Assembly (NCBI GenBank): GCA_003385635.1
Contig: QQUY01000001.1
Coordinates: 2,023,001-2,087,000 of the forward strand
DNA from: Acidobacteriota bacterium
GTDB lineage: Bacteria > Acidobacteriota > Blastocatellia > Pyrinomonadales > Pyrinomonadaceae
Direction: 5' to 3'
Length of the DNA: 64,000 bases
Of the stretch, positions 9,052-18,475 are shown piece by piece (the first letter of the stretch is position 1; every line of letters starts with the position of its first letter). The notes under the pieces are model-generated. The model did no database searches and had not been told where the DNA came from. It saw only the letters and a program-made list of their open reading frames with translations. The position numbers and the translations under genes were made by a program.

Positions 9052-10491
9052 GTGTCAGATAAACAAACGCCGAGCGCGAGCTTCAGCTTTACGATACGCG
9101 TAGACATCCATAACTTGCCCGGAAAATTGGGTGAGATCACTACCACCATAGGCAACGCGGGCGGCAACATTGGCGCGATCGATATCGTCCGCGTCGGCAA
9201 GGACTCGATCGTGAGAGACATCACGATCGATGCTACCTCTGAGGAACACAATCAGAGGATCGTTAAAGAGATACGGCAGATCGACGGCGTTGACGTAATT
9301 CAGTATTCGGACCGGACTTTCCTCATACATATAGGCGGCAAGATAGAAACTGTTTCGAAGATCCCTCTCAACAATCGATCGGACCTTTCGATGGCCTACA
9401 CGCCCGGTGTCGCCAGAGTTTGCCAGGCCATCCACGACGATCCCGAAAAGGTCTACACGCTGACGATCAAGAAGAACACAGTAGCAGTCGTATCTGACGG
9501 TACCGCCGTGCTTGGTCTCGGCAACCTCGGCGCAGCGGCGTCGATGCCTGTGATGGAGGGTAAATGCCAGCTTTTCAAGGAGTTTGGCGGCGTCGATGCC
9601 TTCCCGATCTGTTTGGACACGCGAGACCCCCACGAGATCGTTCAGACGATAAAAAATATCGCCGTGGCATTCGGCGGCATTAATCTGGAGGACATTTCAG
9701 CTCCGAGGTGTTTCGAGATCGAAGAGCGTTTGAAGGAAGAACTGGACATACCTGTCTTTCACGACGACCAGCACGGCACGGCTGTTGTCGTCCTCGCGGC
9801 CCTGATCAATTCACTGAAGATCGTCGGAAAGAGGATGGAAGACGTCAAAGTCGTCGTAAACGGGATCGGAGCCGCTGGAGTAGCGTGTACGAAGATCGTG
9901 ATGGCGGCGGGAGTCCAGAACGTGGTTGGGTGCGATACGAGCGGTTCCATTTACAAGGGCCGGACCGAGAATATGAACTGGGTAAAGGACTGGTATGCCC
10001 GAAACACAAATCCCGGTAAGGAGAAAGGCGACATTCACGATGTCATAAAGGGTGCTGACGTCTTCTTTGGGCTATCCGTGCCCGGGATTCTCACGTTAGA
10101 GGATCTAAAGAACATGAACGAAGACCCGATCGTGTTCGCGATGGCGAACCCTGATCCGGAGATCTATCCCGAAGACGCTGAAGGCCACGTCGCCGTGATC
10201 GCAACAGGGCGCTCGGACTATCCGAACCAGATCAACAACGTGCTTTGCTTTCCAGGTATTTTCCGGGGCGCCTTGAACTGCCGCGCCTCTACGATCAACG
10301 AGGAAATGAAAATCGCCGCCGCGAATGCGATCGCCGGGATAATCACCGACGACGAACTGCATGCTGATTATGTAGTGCCTTCAGTATTCGACAAGAGGGT
10401 TTCAAAAGCCGTCGCGATAGAAGTGGAAAAAGCGGCGAACGAGTCGGGGGTTTCAAGAAGGCGGTCTGCCTTGCCGGACAGCGAGTTCTGA
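9052..10491 (+). CDS. NAD(P)-dependent malic enzyme with N-terminal ACT domain
   Basis: ACT domain (FTIRVDIHNLPGKLGEITTTIG) then malic enzyme (MAYTPGVARVCQ...FHDDQHGTAVVVLAAL...FAMANPDPEIYPED). GTG/alternative start cannot be excluded. Confidence 0.93.
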   Translation: MSDKQTPSASFSFTIRVDIHNLPGKLGEITTTIGNAGGNIGAIDIVRVGKDSIVRDITIDATSEEHNQRIVKEIRQIDGVDVIQYSDRTFLIHIGGKIETVSKIPLNNRSDLSMAYTPGVARVCQAIHDDPEKVYTLTIKKNTVAVVSDGTAVLGLGNLGAAASMPVMEGKCQLFKEFGGVDAFPICLDTRDPHEIVQTIKNIAVAFGGINLEDISAPRCFEIEERLKEELDIPVFHDDQHGTAVVVLAALINSLKIVGKRMEDVKVVVNGIGAAGVACTKIVMAAGVQNVVGCDTSGSIYKGRTENMNWVKDWYARNTNPGKEKGDIHDVIKGADVFFGLSVPGILTLEDLKNMNEDPIVFAMANPDPEIYPEDAEGHVAVIATGRSDYPNQINNVLCFPGIFRGALNCRASTINEEMKIAAANAIAGIITDDELHADYVVPSVFDKRVSKAVAIEVEKAANESGVSRRRSALPDSEF

Positions 10492-10695
10492 GAGTGAGCA
10501 GTGAGCGGAACAAACGAAGCGCACGCATCCCGCGTGCATTTCCGCTGCATTGATTCGAACGACGATCACTTTCAGCAGCCTTTCTTTACCTTAAGGCTTT
10601 CGTCATCGACTCAGGATCTGGAATCTGGAATTTCTTGGTTAAGGGGGACTTTTGCTACGCTCACTGCACGCGAGACGCGTGCGCTCCGGCTTTCA

Positions 10696-10724
10696 ACTCA
10701 CTGCTTACTGCTCACCGCTCACTA
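10696..10724. repeat. 7-bp period array (ACTCACTG/CTTACTG/CTCACCG/CTCACT)
   Basis: In-phase heptamers abutting the 3' end of the response regulator gene. Confidence 0.75.
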
Positions 10725-11405
10725 AGACACAAACTTATATCCAAGACCGTGTACGGTCTGGATGTATCGCGGCCGCTTGGGATTCTCCTCAAGCTTTTGT
10801 CTCAGCCACGCGATATGAACGTCGACCGTTCGCGTGGTAGGCATTGCGTCGTAGCCCCAGACCGCGTCAAGAAGCTCGTTCCTTGAGTGAACATTGCCGC
10901 GGTTCTCAACGAGGAATTGCAATAGCTTGAACTCCATTGCGGACAGGTCGACCGGCGATTCGGCTTTCAGTACCTCTGCACGGTTGAAATCTATCTCTAC
11001 CTCGCCGAAAGCATATTTTTCGTTTGAAGAGCCGTTCGAATGGACGGGTGAGCGCCTGAGAAGTGCTTCGACCCTTGCCAGCAGTTCCATTACCTCAAAC
11101 GGCTTGGTGAGATAGTCATCGGCGCCGAGCTTCAGACCGAGTACCTTGTCGATCGTCTCCCCTTTGGCGGTGAGCATTAGAATGGGTGTTTCTATCGAGG
11201 ATCTTCGCAAGTCCCTGCACACGTCGAGACCGCTCTTCTTTGGCAACATCAGGTCAAGAATGATCAGATCGAACTCGCTCGACGTGGCCTTCGCAAGTCC
11301 TTCCTCCCCGTCCGAAGCAAAATCGACCTCGAAACCCTCGTTCCTCAGGCGGTCCGAGAGAGTGATCACGAGGCCCTCTTCATCCTCTATGAGTAAAATC
11401 CTCAT
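10722..11405 (-). CDS. OmpR/PhoB family response regulator
   Basis: MRILLIEDEEGL...LIILDLMLPKKSGLDV...LTAKGE...GADDYLTKPF plus winged helix C-terminus. Confidence 0.96.
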   Translation of the reverse strand: MRILLIEDEEGLVITLSDRLRNEGFEVDFASDGEEGLAKATSSEFDLIILDLMLPKKSGLDVCRDLRRSSIETPILMLTAKGETIDKVLGLKLGADDYLTKPFEVMELLARVEALLRRSPVHSNGSSNEKYAFGEVEIDFNRAEVLKAESPVDLSAMEFKLLQFLVENRGNVHSRNELLDAVWGYDAMPTTRTVDVHIAWLRQKLEENPKRPRYIQTVHGLGYKFVS

Positions 11406-11416
11406 TGCATGTTTCA

Positions 11417-11458
11417 GGAACCAGGGAACAGGGCTCAGGTATCAAGGATCATGTATCG
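11417..11458. repeat. 7-bp period array (GGAACCA GGGAACA GGGCTCA GGTATCA AGGATCA TGTATCG)
   Basis: Six in-phase heptamers between response regulator and histidine kinase genes. Confidence 0.85.
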
Positions 11459-11499
11459 ATTCAAACGACTAATCATGTATTCAAATCTCCGATAATGGA

Positions 11500-13446
11500 C
11501 TAGGTAGAGTCGTCGGGAATCTGGTCCTTATTCGTAACGCGGACACCTGATCCTTGGTACCTGAGCCCTGATCCTTGATCATTGACACCTGACAAGCTGA
11601 TCTCAAACCTGCTTCCCTTCCCTGGCTCACTTTCAACGGAGATCTCGCCGTGATGGGCGTCGACGATCTGTTTCACAAGACTGAGCCCTAGTCCGTTTCC
11701 GCTGATCTGCTCATCCACGACCTCTCTGGATCGGTAAAATGGCTCAAACAGGTGTTTCTTGTCCCTTGGCGAGATCCCGATACCCCTGTCCTCGACCGCG
11801 ATCTTAACCCTCCCTTCACCGTTCTTGACGGAGACACGGATCCAACGGCTGCCGTTCGAGTACTTCCAGGCATTGCTGATCAGGTTCTGGACCGCCTGGG
11901 TCATCGCCTGTTCGTCAGCCATCACTGACGGTAGATCTTCAGTTATCTGCTTCTCAACCTCGAATCCGCTCTCCTCAAGCTGGGGCCTGCAGTCCTCGAG
12001 AGCCTTTTGGACAACGTCCGAAATATTCACTTCCCTCAGATCGTACTTTCGTTTACCCGAACGGGCGCCGGCAAACTCGAGTATCTGTTCGACCATTCCC
12101 GAAAGCCTGCGGCCTTCGCGCTTTATAAGAGTCCCGTAATCCCCGATCTTCGAACGATCTTCTACCACGCCGTCCGAGAGATTTTCGGCCGCCGAGTAGA
12201 TGACTGCGAGAGGTGTCCGAAATTCGTGAGAAACAGAGGATACGAACTCAAGTTGGTTCTGCGCGAGGCGTTTTGCCCTTTGAGAGGAGATGAAGATAAG
12301 GATCACACTGACGGCCAGGAGACCGAGTATCCCAAAGCTCACGGCCAGATTTCGGTTCCTTGTATTGGCCACGTACTGGTCGAGTGATCCATCGTTGTGC
12401 TGTACATTCAGCGTCCAGATTCCGCCCAGCGGTCCGCCTTTGCTCTCAAAAACAGTAATCCTAGATTCTCCGCTTCCCGAGACATTCACATCTACAACGG
12501 CCTCGTCACTGCGCAAGGGTACGTTTCCTTTTCTGTCCGTAACGGCTGTAACGTTGCGGCTTTCGATCTTTTCGGTCACCACTAGTTCCGATCCGGGTTT
12601 CTTTTCGTCTTGACCGGGTTGTTCTTTCCGTTGGCCGTAAAAGGCGAAGTTGTTGGGTTTTAGGTCTAGTATGGGAACCGATGCGTCCGCAGATGTGACC
12701 TCACCGTTTCCCTTCCGATAGAGAACCTCCCCATTGTCATCAAGAACGGCAAGGTTGAAGTTTGCGCCTTCCGTATCAGAGAAGTACTTTGCTACGAGGT
12801 CCGGAAGCACCGATTCGCTGATCGTTTCGGGGTTAAGCAAAACGATCAGAAAACCGTACTTGTCCGGGAGCGTCATAGCGCCCGGTGAATTCGTAAGCTC
12901 CGAATGAAGGATCTTCCTGGTCCGGATCACAAAATGCTCTACATTCTTCTTTTCTTCAAAAACCGGAAGCGTCAGCGCGATCGGCTCGCTAAGGATAGCC
13001 TGCAGCTTCCTTCCGTCCCCGATCGCCGACCGTACCTCGGACAAAGGAGCAGACCATTCCGCCTCCTCGAAAGCATACTTGTTTCGGTCGAAACGAAGCG
13101 GGACCGCGTCCTCGGAGTTCCGGTAAAAGTAAATTTCATTTATCAGTTCGGGATAAGCTGTGCTCTGCCGCCAGAACTCGTATCTTTTGGCAAACTCGTT
13201 CTTCTCGCCGGGCTTGAACACGTCCGAAGAGGCCTGAAAACCAAAGTAGGCCATTTGGATCTCACGGTTGAAGTCCTCTGAAAATCGTCTGGTGTCGTCG
13301 ACAAGTCGGGACTTCAGACGGACGCTTTCCGCGTCACTGATCTGTCCAAGCCAGCGGTATTGAAGTGCGGCCAGCACCGTCAGCAGCCCCAGAAGGACTG
13401 CGATAAGCACTAAGGGAAGCCAATTTCTTTCTCTTGTCGCAAGCAT
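11500..13446 (-). CDS. Sensor histidine kinase (HisKA + HATPase_c) with large extracytoplasmic domain
   Basis: FVSSVSHEFRTPLAVI H-box; NLISNAWKYS N-box; GNGLGLSLVKQIVDAH G-box; N-terminal TM and second TM. The true C-terminus may end in a repeat-derived tail. Confidence 0.95.
   Translation of the reverse strand: MLATRERNWLPLVLIAVLLGLLTVLAALQYRWLGQISDAESVRLKSRLVDDTRRFSEDFNREIQMAYFGFQASSDVFKPGEKNEFAKRYEFWRQSTAYPELINEIYFYRNSEDAVPLRFDRNKYAFEEAEWSAPLSEVRSAIGDGRKLQAILSEPIALTLPVFEEKKNVEHFVIRTRKILHSELTNSPGAMTLPDKYGFLIVLLNPETISESVLPDLVAKYFSDTEGANFNLAVLDDNGEVLYRKGNGEVTSADASVPILDLKPNNFAFYGQRKEQPGQDEKKPGSELVVTEKIESRNVTAVTDRKGNVPLRSDEAVVDVNVSGSGESRITVFESKGGPLGGIWTLNVQHNDGSLDQYVANTRNRNLAVSFGILGLLAVSVILIFISSQRAKRLAQNQLEFVSSVSHEFRTPLAVIYSAAENLSDGVVEDRSKIGDYGTLIKREGRRLSGMVEQILEFAGARSGKRKYDLREVNISDVVQKALEDCRPQLEESGFEVEKQITEDLPSVMADEQAMTQAVQNLISNAWKYSNGSRWIRVSVKNGEGRVKIAVEDRGIGISPRDKKHLFEPFYRSREVVDEQISGNGLGLSLVKQIVDAHHGEISVESEPGKGSRFEISLSGVNDQGSGLRYQGSGVRVTNKDQIPDDST
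11545..11593. repeat. 7-bp period array (ACCTGAT CCTTGGT ACCTGAG CCCTGAT CCTTGAT CATTGAC ACCTGAC)
   Basis: Seven in-phase heptamers located inside the annotated 3' end of the histidine kinase ORF. Confidence 0.85.
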
Positions 13447-13606
13447 CTACCAAAAAATACTAGCACGATTTCAGGCCTTAAATAGGCTTCTGAGCCAGTT
13501 TTTACATTCTTAACAATTTCTTTGCGAAATCTTAATCAACACTATTCTGACTGATGCGATACTCTTCTCCGTGTTATAGGATCAATTAAGTATTTCGGAG
13601 GCAAAA

Positions 13607-14746
13607 ATGAAAAAGTTCATCACTTCAATTCTCTTTGCGACCCTCTTCTTCCTCGGACTCGGCTATGTGGTCCAGGACGCGGGCGCAAAATTCAAATCGG
13701 ACGACAAAGCCGTGGAGCTGATCAACAGCGCCCGCCAGGCGATCGGCGGAGACACGTATCTAAACGAGGTCAGGAGCATGACGATCATCGGTTCCTCGAC
13801 CCATTTCTTTGAAAAGGACGGCGTTCCGACTACTGAGATCGGCGCAACGGAGATCAACTTCGAGCTGCCCAACCGCTTCAGCAAATCGGTCAAGATCGGC
13901 AACCCGGACCAACTCAGCGGCGGCGAAGTGAAAAAGCACGTCGACGTTGTTGTGATCGACGGCAACGAGAGCGGCGATGCGGCCGTTCAAATGCCTGAAG
14001 GCAAAGAAGGTGTTTTTGTCATCAAGAAAGGCGACGGAAATGTCGAGTGGACCTCTGACGAAGACGTGGAATTCACAAATGATGAAGACAAGATCATCAT
14101 TCGCAAGGACGATGGCACCGTGACGGAGCTGTCCCCCGACGCGAAGCACAAGATCCGCGTTCACAAGGAATCGGCTGAAGGAGCAAACGTTTGGAATACG
14201 GACGACGGCAAACAGGTGATAGTCGAAAAGCACGGCGGCCCGCATTTCGGACATCGCAGTTCCGGTGGTGAAATGCTTCGGACCACGATGGCCCTGCTTG
14301 CAACGGCTCCTGAAGGTCAGGACGTCACTTATAAGTTTGCGGGAACTGGAGATGTCGACGGGTATCCGAGCAACATCGTCGAAGTGTCAACTCCGAGAAC
14401 GAGCTTCAAACTCTTCCTGGATGCCGCGACGAATCTACCCAGGATGATCAGTTACGAAGGTCATAACACCTTGATCTTCCGCAAACGCGACAACTCGATG
14501 GTCTCGAAAGAAGAGTTGATCGAAATGAAACGTGACGCGGCGAGAACGATCGAGCATCAGATCAGGCTTTCCGATTTCAGATCTGTCGGAGGACTTATGC
14601 TGCCTCACAGATGGACAGAATCGGCTGCAGGCAAACAGAGCCGGATCTTTGACATAACTTCTTATGAGATCAATCCAGCGAATATTGCCGACAAGTTCGG
14701 AAACAACAAAGTGTTCGTTAGGAAAATGAAGCCCGAGGGGAACTAG
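13607..14746 (+). CDS. Secreted hypothetical protein (signal peptide; outer-membrane lipoprotein-sorting-like)
   Basis: N-terminal hydrophobic signal MKKFITSILFATLFFLGLGYVV; no confident family from sequence alone. Confidence 0.7.
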   Translation: MKKFITSILFATLFFLGLGYVVQDAGAKFKSDDKAVELINSARQAIGGDTYLNEVRSMTIIGSSTHFFEKDGVPTTEIGATEINFELPNRFSKSVKIGNPDQLSGGEVKKHVDVVVIDGNESGDAAVQMPEGKEGVFVIKKGDGNVEWTSDEDVEFTNDEDKIIIRKDDGTVTELSPDAKHKIRVHKESAEGANVWNTDDGKQVIVEKHGGPHFGHRSSGGEMLRTTMALLATAPEGQDVTYKFAGTGDVDGYPSNIVEVSTPRTSFKLFLDAATNLPRMISYEGHNTLIFRKRDNSMVSKEELIEMKRDAARTIEHQIRLSDFRSVGGLMLPHRWTESAAGKQSRIFDITSYEINPANIADKFGNNKVFVRKMKPEGN

Positions 14747-14764
14747 TACCTCCCCTGATTGGAA

Positions 14765-14807
14765 GATCGGCCGCTCCAGGTTATTACCAGGGGCGGCCGA
14801 TTTTTTT
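14765..14807 (+). terminator. Rho-independent terminator
   Basis: ATCGGCCGCTCC-loop-GGGGCGGCCGAT followed by TTTTTTT. Confidence 0.92.
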
Positions 14808-14870
14808 GTGGAACCCTGATTGCTCTCTAATCGGCGAAGGACAAAAGGCAAAGGAAGGCGGAAGCTGAAA

Positions 14871-14895
14871 AACCGGCCCTAATCGAGGGCCGGTT
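14871..14895 (+). other. Perfect 10-bp hairpin in the long leader of the Crp-family gene
   Basis: AACCGGCCCT-AATCG-AGGGCCGGTT, with a second small hairpin (GTGGAT-TGAA-ATCC) downstream. Confidence 0.6.
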
Positions 14896-15003
14896 GAAAG
14901 TAACTGAGAAAAAGTGGATTGAAATCCTACAGGGCTGGAACCCGCGAACGGCCTGAATTGATACACACAGGCGGGAAATAGAGCAAAAAGGGGAATAGAG
15001 CAG

Positions 15004-15774
15004 ATGCATGGAATATCTACCGGAACAGCAGTCCGGATCGAACACTTCGAACATTCACCGGTCGCGGTTCAGGAACCGCTATCAAGCGGGAATTCGCTTA
15101 TGGACCGTTTTGGGCCCGGCATACGATCTGAGCTCCTTGAGCGCGGCAACGTTGCGGAAGTACAGCGGGGAGAAGTGATCACGAGTCCCGGTGAGAAAGC
15201 GGCATTCGTCGATTTTCCTCTGGACGCGGTTATCAGCCACTACCGGATTTTGATGGATGGCAGAACCGCCGAGGTGGCAATGACCGGAAACGAAGGAGCG
15301 GTCGGCGCTTCGACGGCGCTCGGGAACGGTTTTTCAGGGGAGTTCTCTGAGGTGATCGTTCCCGGAAAGATCGTAAGGGTCGGCTCCGACATTTTTAAGG
15401 ATGTTTCAGAATCGTCAATGGAGCTTTCAAAGACCGTGTTTACTTATCTGAATGAGCACCTTGAGCGGATTTCCAGACGTGTGATCTGCAGCAATTATCA
15501 TTCTGTCGAGGAGCGGCTTGCCCTTTGGCTTCTCCTTGTCCGGGATCGGTGCAACGCGGATGAGCTCGCTTTCACGCAGGAACAGGTCTCATTCTTCCTT
15601 GGCGTCCATAGGCCGAGCGTGACGCTCGCAATGCAGGAGCTACGTGAACTTGGCGTAGTAGACTACCGGCGCGGAAAAATAATCCTCAGGGACTTGCAGC
15701 GGCTACGTCAGGTTTCCTGTTCGTGCTACCCGAGCCTTTCAGTAGGGGAGCCGGAGCAGGCATTCGCGTACTAG
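15004..15774 (+). CDS. Crp/Fnr family transcriptional regulator
   Basis: Cyclic-nucleotide-binding-like domain and C-terminal HTH (FTQEQVSFFLGVHRPSVTLAMQELRELGVVDYRRGKIIL). Confidence 0.88.
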   Translation: MHGISTGTAVRIEHFEHSPVAVQEPLSSGNSLMDRFGPGIRSELLERGNVAEVQRGEVITSPGEKAAFVDFPLDAVISHYRILMDGRTAEVAMTGNEGAVGASTALGNGFSGEFSEVIVPGKIVRVGSDIFKDVSESSMELSKTVFTYLNEHLERISRRVICSNYHSVEERLALWLLLVRDRCNADELAFTQEQVSFFLGVHRPSVTLAMQELRELGVVDYRRGKIILRDLQRLRQVSCSCYPSLSVGEPEQAFAY

Positions 15775-15793
15775 GTAACTCTCCAGAACTGCA

Positions 15794-15833
15794 GCCGAAA
15801 GGTCTTCTTAATCCCGGAAGACCTTTCGGCTTT
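15794..15833 (+). terminator. Probable terminator hairpin
   Basis: GCCGAAAGGTCTTC-loop-GAAGACCTTTCGGC followed by TTT. Confidence 0.75.
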
Positions 15834-15909
15834 GGTATTGGAAGGTTGGAAACCAGGGACCTGAGAAAGTCATTAGGAAAACCTCAGGCAAAACACTTCC
15901 GAATCTGAG

Positions 15910-16902
15910 TTAATCAGCCTTAGCGGCTGTAGTTTTCATTCTGGCCTGCACTGCCGGGATGATCTTTCTGGGAGCTTCGATCGCGGGCTTAATGTGCCTG
16001 TGTCTTGTAAAATGGCCGGCCACGAATATCCCCGGGACGTTTGTTTCGAATGTATCGTCGTCATAGACAGGAACGTTTCCATGTTTTCCTTCCTCGGTCT
16101 CGACCCCAAGCGAGGTCAATAGAGTCAGATCCGCATCCGAGCCGATCAAGACGAACACTACATCGTTCTCAAGTTCGCAGACCCTTCCGTCCTCGCTTTC
16201 GAGCACGACCTTGTCTTCCTTTATCTCGAGAACTTTCCCAAGGAAGAACAGCTTGAGACACCGTTTTTGGAGCTGTTCTTCAAGCGGGTTCTTTACCCAG
16301 TATTTGATACAGCCTTGTTTCGGGTCGGTGTTCTCCCAATCCTCCCGAAAGATCGCGAGCGTGGTTTCAGCGCCCTCGTCGGCCAGGAAAAGCGCCGCCT
16401 CGCCGGCCGAGTTTCCACCCCCTATGACTAGCGCGTTCCTTCGCACCCAGGGGTAAGTTTCGCGAAAGTGATGCGAGACCTTCGGCAGATCCTCTCCGGG
16501 AACATCCAGTTTTCTCGGGAAATCCATCGCGCCGGAAGCGAACAGTAGGCTCGCAGCTGAATACTCTCCCTTGTCGCTTCTGACCTGAAAACCGTCACTT
16601 GTCCTTTTAACCGACAAAACGGTCTCCTCGGTATTCACATTCAGATCGTTCTCGATGACGAAACGTACGTAATAGGAGAGCAGTTCTTCCCTGGTCGGCT
16701 TTTCCCTTGCCGGATCAAGGTCGCCTTCCCGAAATTCCAACTCGTTCGGAGTGGAGAAAACGGTAAGTCCGACGGGATAGTTGTAGATGGTATTGCCGAT
16801 GAGGCCTTTTTCGACTACCAGATATTGAATGCCTGCTTTCTTCGCCTCCCAGGCAGCAGAGATCCCCGCAGGTCCGGCTCCGATTATTAAAAGGTCTAAC
16901 AT
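15910..16902 (-). CDS. YpdA-like FAD/NAD(P)-binding disulfide oxidoreductase
   Basis: MLDLLIIGAGPAGISAAWEAKKAG; VIGGGNSAGEAALFLA; VPGIFVAGHF. The ORF-track start at 17106 runs through repeat-like intergenic sequence; Met at 16902 is preferred. Confidence 0.88.
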   Translation of the reverse strand: MLDLLIIGAGPAGISAAWEAKKAGIQYLVVEKGLIGNTIYNYPVGLTVFSTPNELEFREGDLDPAREKPTREELLSYYVRFVIENDLNVNTEETVLSVKRTSDGFQVRSDKGEYSAASLLFASGAMDFPRKLDVPGEDLPKVSHHFRETYPWVRRNALVIGGGNSAGEAALFLADEGAETTLAIFREDWENTDPKQGCIKYWVKNPLEEQLQKRCLKLFFLGKVLEIKEDKVVLESEDGRVCELENDVVFVLIGSDADLTLLTSLGVETEEGKHGNVPVYDDDTFETNVPGIFVAGHFTRHRHIKPAIEAPRKIIPAVQARMKTTAAKAD

Positions 16903-16928
16903 CTTCTTGGTGATGGGTGCTGTCTGCC

Positions 16929-16963
16929 CTCTCCTGTCTCCTGTCTTCAGCCTCCTGTCTCGC
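16929..16963. repeat. 7-bp period array (CTCTCCT GTCTCCT GTCTTCA GCCTCCT GTCTCGC)
   Basis: In-phase heptamers just upstream of the YpdA-like start. Confidence 0.8.
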
Positions 16964-17113
16964 CGCTCCGCGGCGACGAGGTTTAGGGCCTGGCTTTCCC
17001 CGAACTGCGCCTGCAGCTTCCCCGGGACTAACATATACCCGTCGTACCGCGACTCGGTCCGAGCGGTATCGTCGCCGAGTACACGGCCACGTAGACACGC
17101 AGGCATCTATTCA

Positions 17114-17183
17114 CAGTCTTCAGGTTCCAGATTCCGGTCTCCGATCTCCTGCGTCCGGTCTCCAGTCACCGGTCTCCCTCCCC
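17114..17183. repeat. 7-bp period array, 10 consecutive in-phase units (CAGTCTT CAGGTTC CAGATTC CGGTCTC CGATCTC CTGCGTC CGGTCTC CAGTCAC CGGTCTC CCTCCCC)
   Basis: Direct reading. Confidence 0.9.
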
Positions 17184-17212
17184 ATCTCATTCCGAATATC
17201 GAATCTCGGAAA

Positions 17213-17479
17213 TCAGGAACAGCCTTCCAAATCCTCTAGGATCTCCGTAAACTTCTCGATCTGGATCTTCGTGTTCTCGAGCTCACGCTTGGATTCGAGG
17301 TAGCTTTCCCATTCTCCGGTGTTGGTCAGTGCTTTGACCACATCCTCATCGAGCGAATGCGACATGACCACAAGCAGATCGCTTAGAGCCTCGTGTCCTT
17401 TCAGAAGCGACTGGATGATCGTGTATGCGAGCTTCGCCTGCGGCTGGTCAATATCCTGAAGTTCTTCCATCTGATCCAC
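17213..17479 (-). CDS. Hypothetical protein, 88 aa
   Basis: Intact ORF directly downstream of and co-oriented with the YgfZ-like gene. Confidence 0.6.
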   Translation of the reverse strand: MDQMEELQDIDQPQAKLAYTIIQSLLKGHEALSDLLVVMSHSLDEDVVKALTNTGEWESYLESKRELENTKIQIEKFTEILEDLEGCS

Positions 17480-17482
17480 TCT

Positions 17483-18469
17483 CTATTCGATGAACGGCAG
17501 GTCAACGACCCTGCAGGTTTGCTGTTCGACCCTCAACTCGGTCCCGTTTTCTATGAAGGCGTTTCTTACGTAGGCCATCGCGATGTGTTTCTTGAGCTTC
17601 GGCGAGTATGCCTTCGATGTCACGACCCCCGCATTTCTATCGTCCTGTGAAATCAGCTCATCACCCGTCTGCAAGATCGCCTCAGGAGCGTCAAACACGA
17701 CGCCTTTCAGTTCCTTTGCAACCTTTCCACGGAAGTGTATCCTTGCGATCACCTCCTGTCCGATATAACAGCCCTTTTGATAGCTGATCAGTTCCTCAAG
17801 CCCTATTTCGGGCACGACCGTTTCTTCGTTCATATCGATCCCGTATTTCGGAATGCCGCTCTCGATCCGGAGAACCTCGGTCAAAAGGGCATCTGGATCG
17901 GCTGCTCCCGCACTTACGAAATCCGCAATGATAGTTTCGCGACCAGAACTCGGTACCCAAACATCGACACCGGCCGGCCGACTGGCATTCGAAACATAAA
18001 CCTCAGCACCTCCGAACTCGATCTTTGCAGACCTGCCCTCTTCAAGCTCAAACTCACCGAGGACCTCCGAGACAAGCTGCACTGCACTCTCTCCAAGAAC
18101 AGAGACGACCGAGCGATCTTCCGTTTGATCTTCAACCTTGAAGTCCCCTGCAAGCGTAAATCTCTCAAGGTTCGAAAGCACGGATTTGTAGGTCGATTCT
18201 TCGGTCGCGAAAATAAACTTGTCGCCTTCTCTTGAGACCCTGACGACGGCGATCAACCTGCCCTTCGCATTCGGAAATGCGGCGAGCATGACTCCGCCTT
18301 CTTCAAGCTTGGCTATGTCGTTAGTGATCAATCCGTTCAGAAACTGGACCGCCTCGTTGCCCGACACGGCGATCAGGCCGGTCTTTGCGGAACGCAACCA
18401 CGGCTTTCCCGCATCGCGGATCGCGGAATATGTGTCCAGATCGAAAGTTTCCCTAAAGCTCTTGTCCAT
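17483..18469 (-). CDS. ygfZ: YgfZ/GcvT-like folate-binding Fe-S maturation protein
   Basis: YQKGCYIGQEVIARIHFRGKVAKELKG signature. Confidence 0.92.
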   Translation of the reverse strand: MDKSFRETFDLDTYSAIRDAGKPWLRSAKTGLIAVSGNEAVQFLNGLITNDIAKLEEGGVMLAAFPNAKGRLIAVVRVSREGDKFIFATEESTYKSVLSNLERFTLAGDFKVEDQTEDRSVVSVLGESAVQLVSEVLGEFELEEGRSAKIEFGGAEVYVSNASRPAGVDVWVPSSGRETIIADFVSAGAADPDALLTEVLRIESGIPKYGIDMNEETVVPEIGLEELISYQKGCYIGQEVIARIHFRGKVAKELKGVVFDAPEAILQTGDELISQDDRNAGVVTSKAYSPKLKKHIAMAYVRNAFIENGTELRVEQQTCRVVDLPFIE

Positions 18470-18475
18470 CTCGCT

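Noticed and set aside
14899-14927. GTGGATTGAAAT, reminiscent of a CRISPR repeat 3' end
   Set aside because: Occurs once, with no regularly spaced copies or cas genes.
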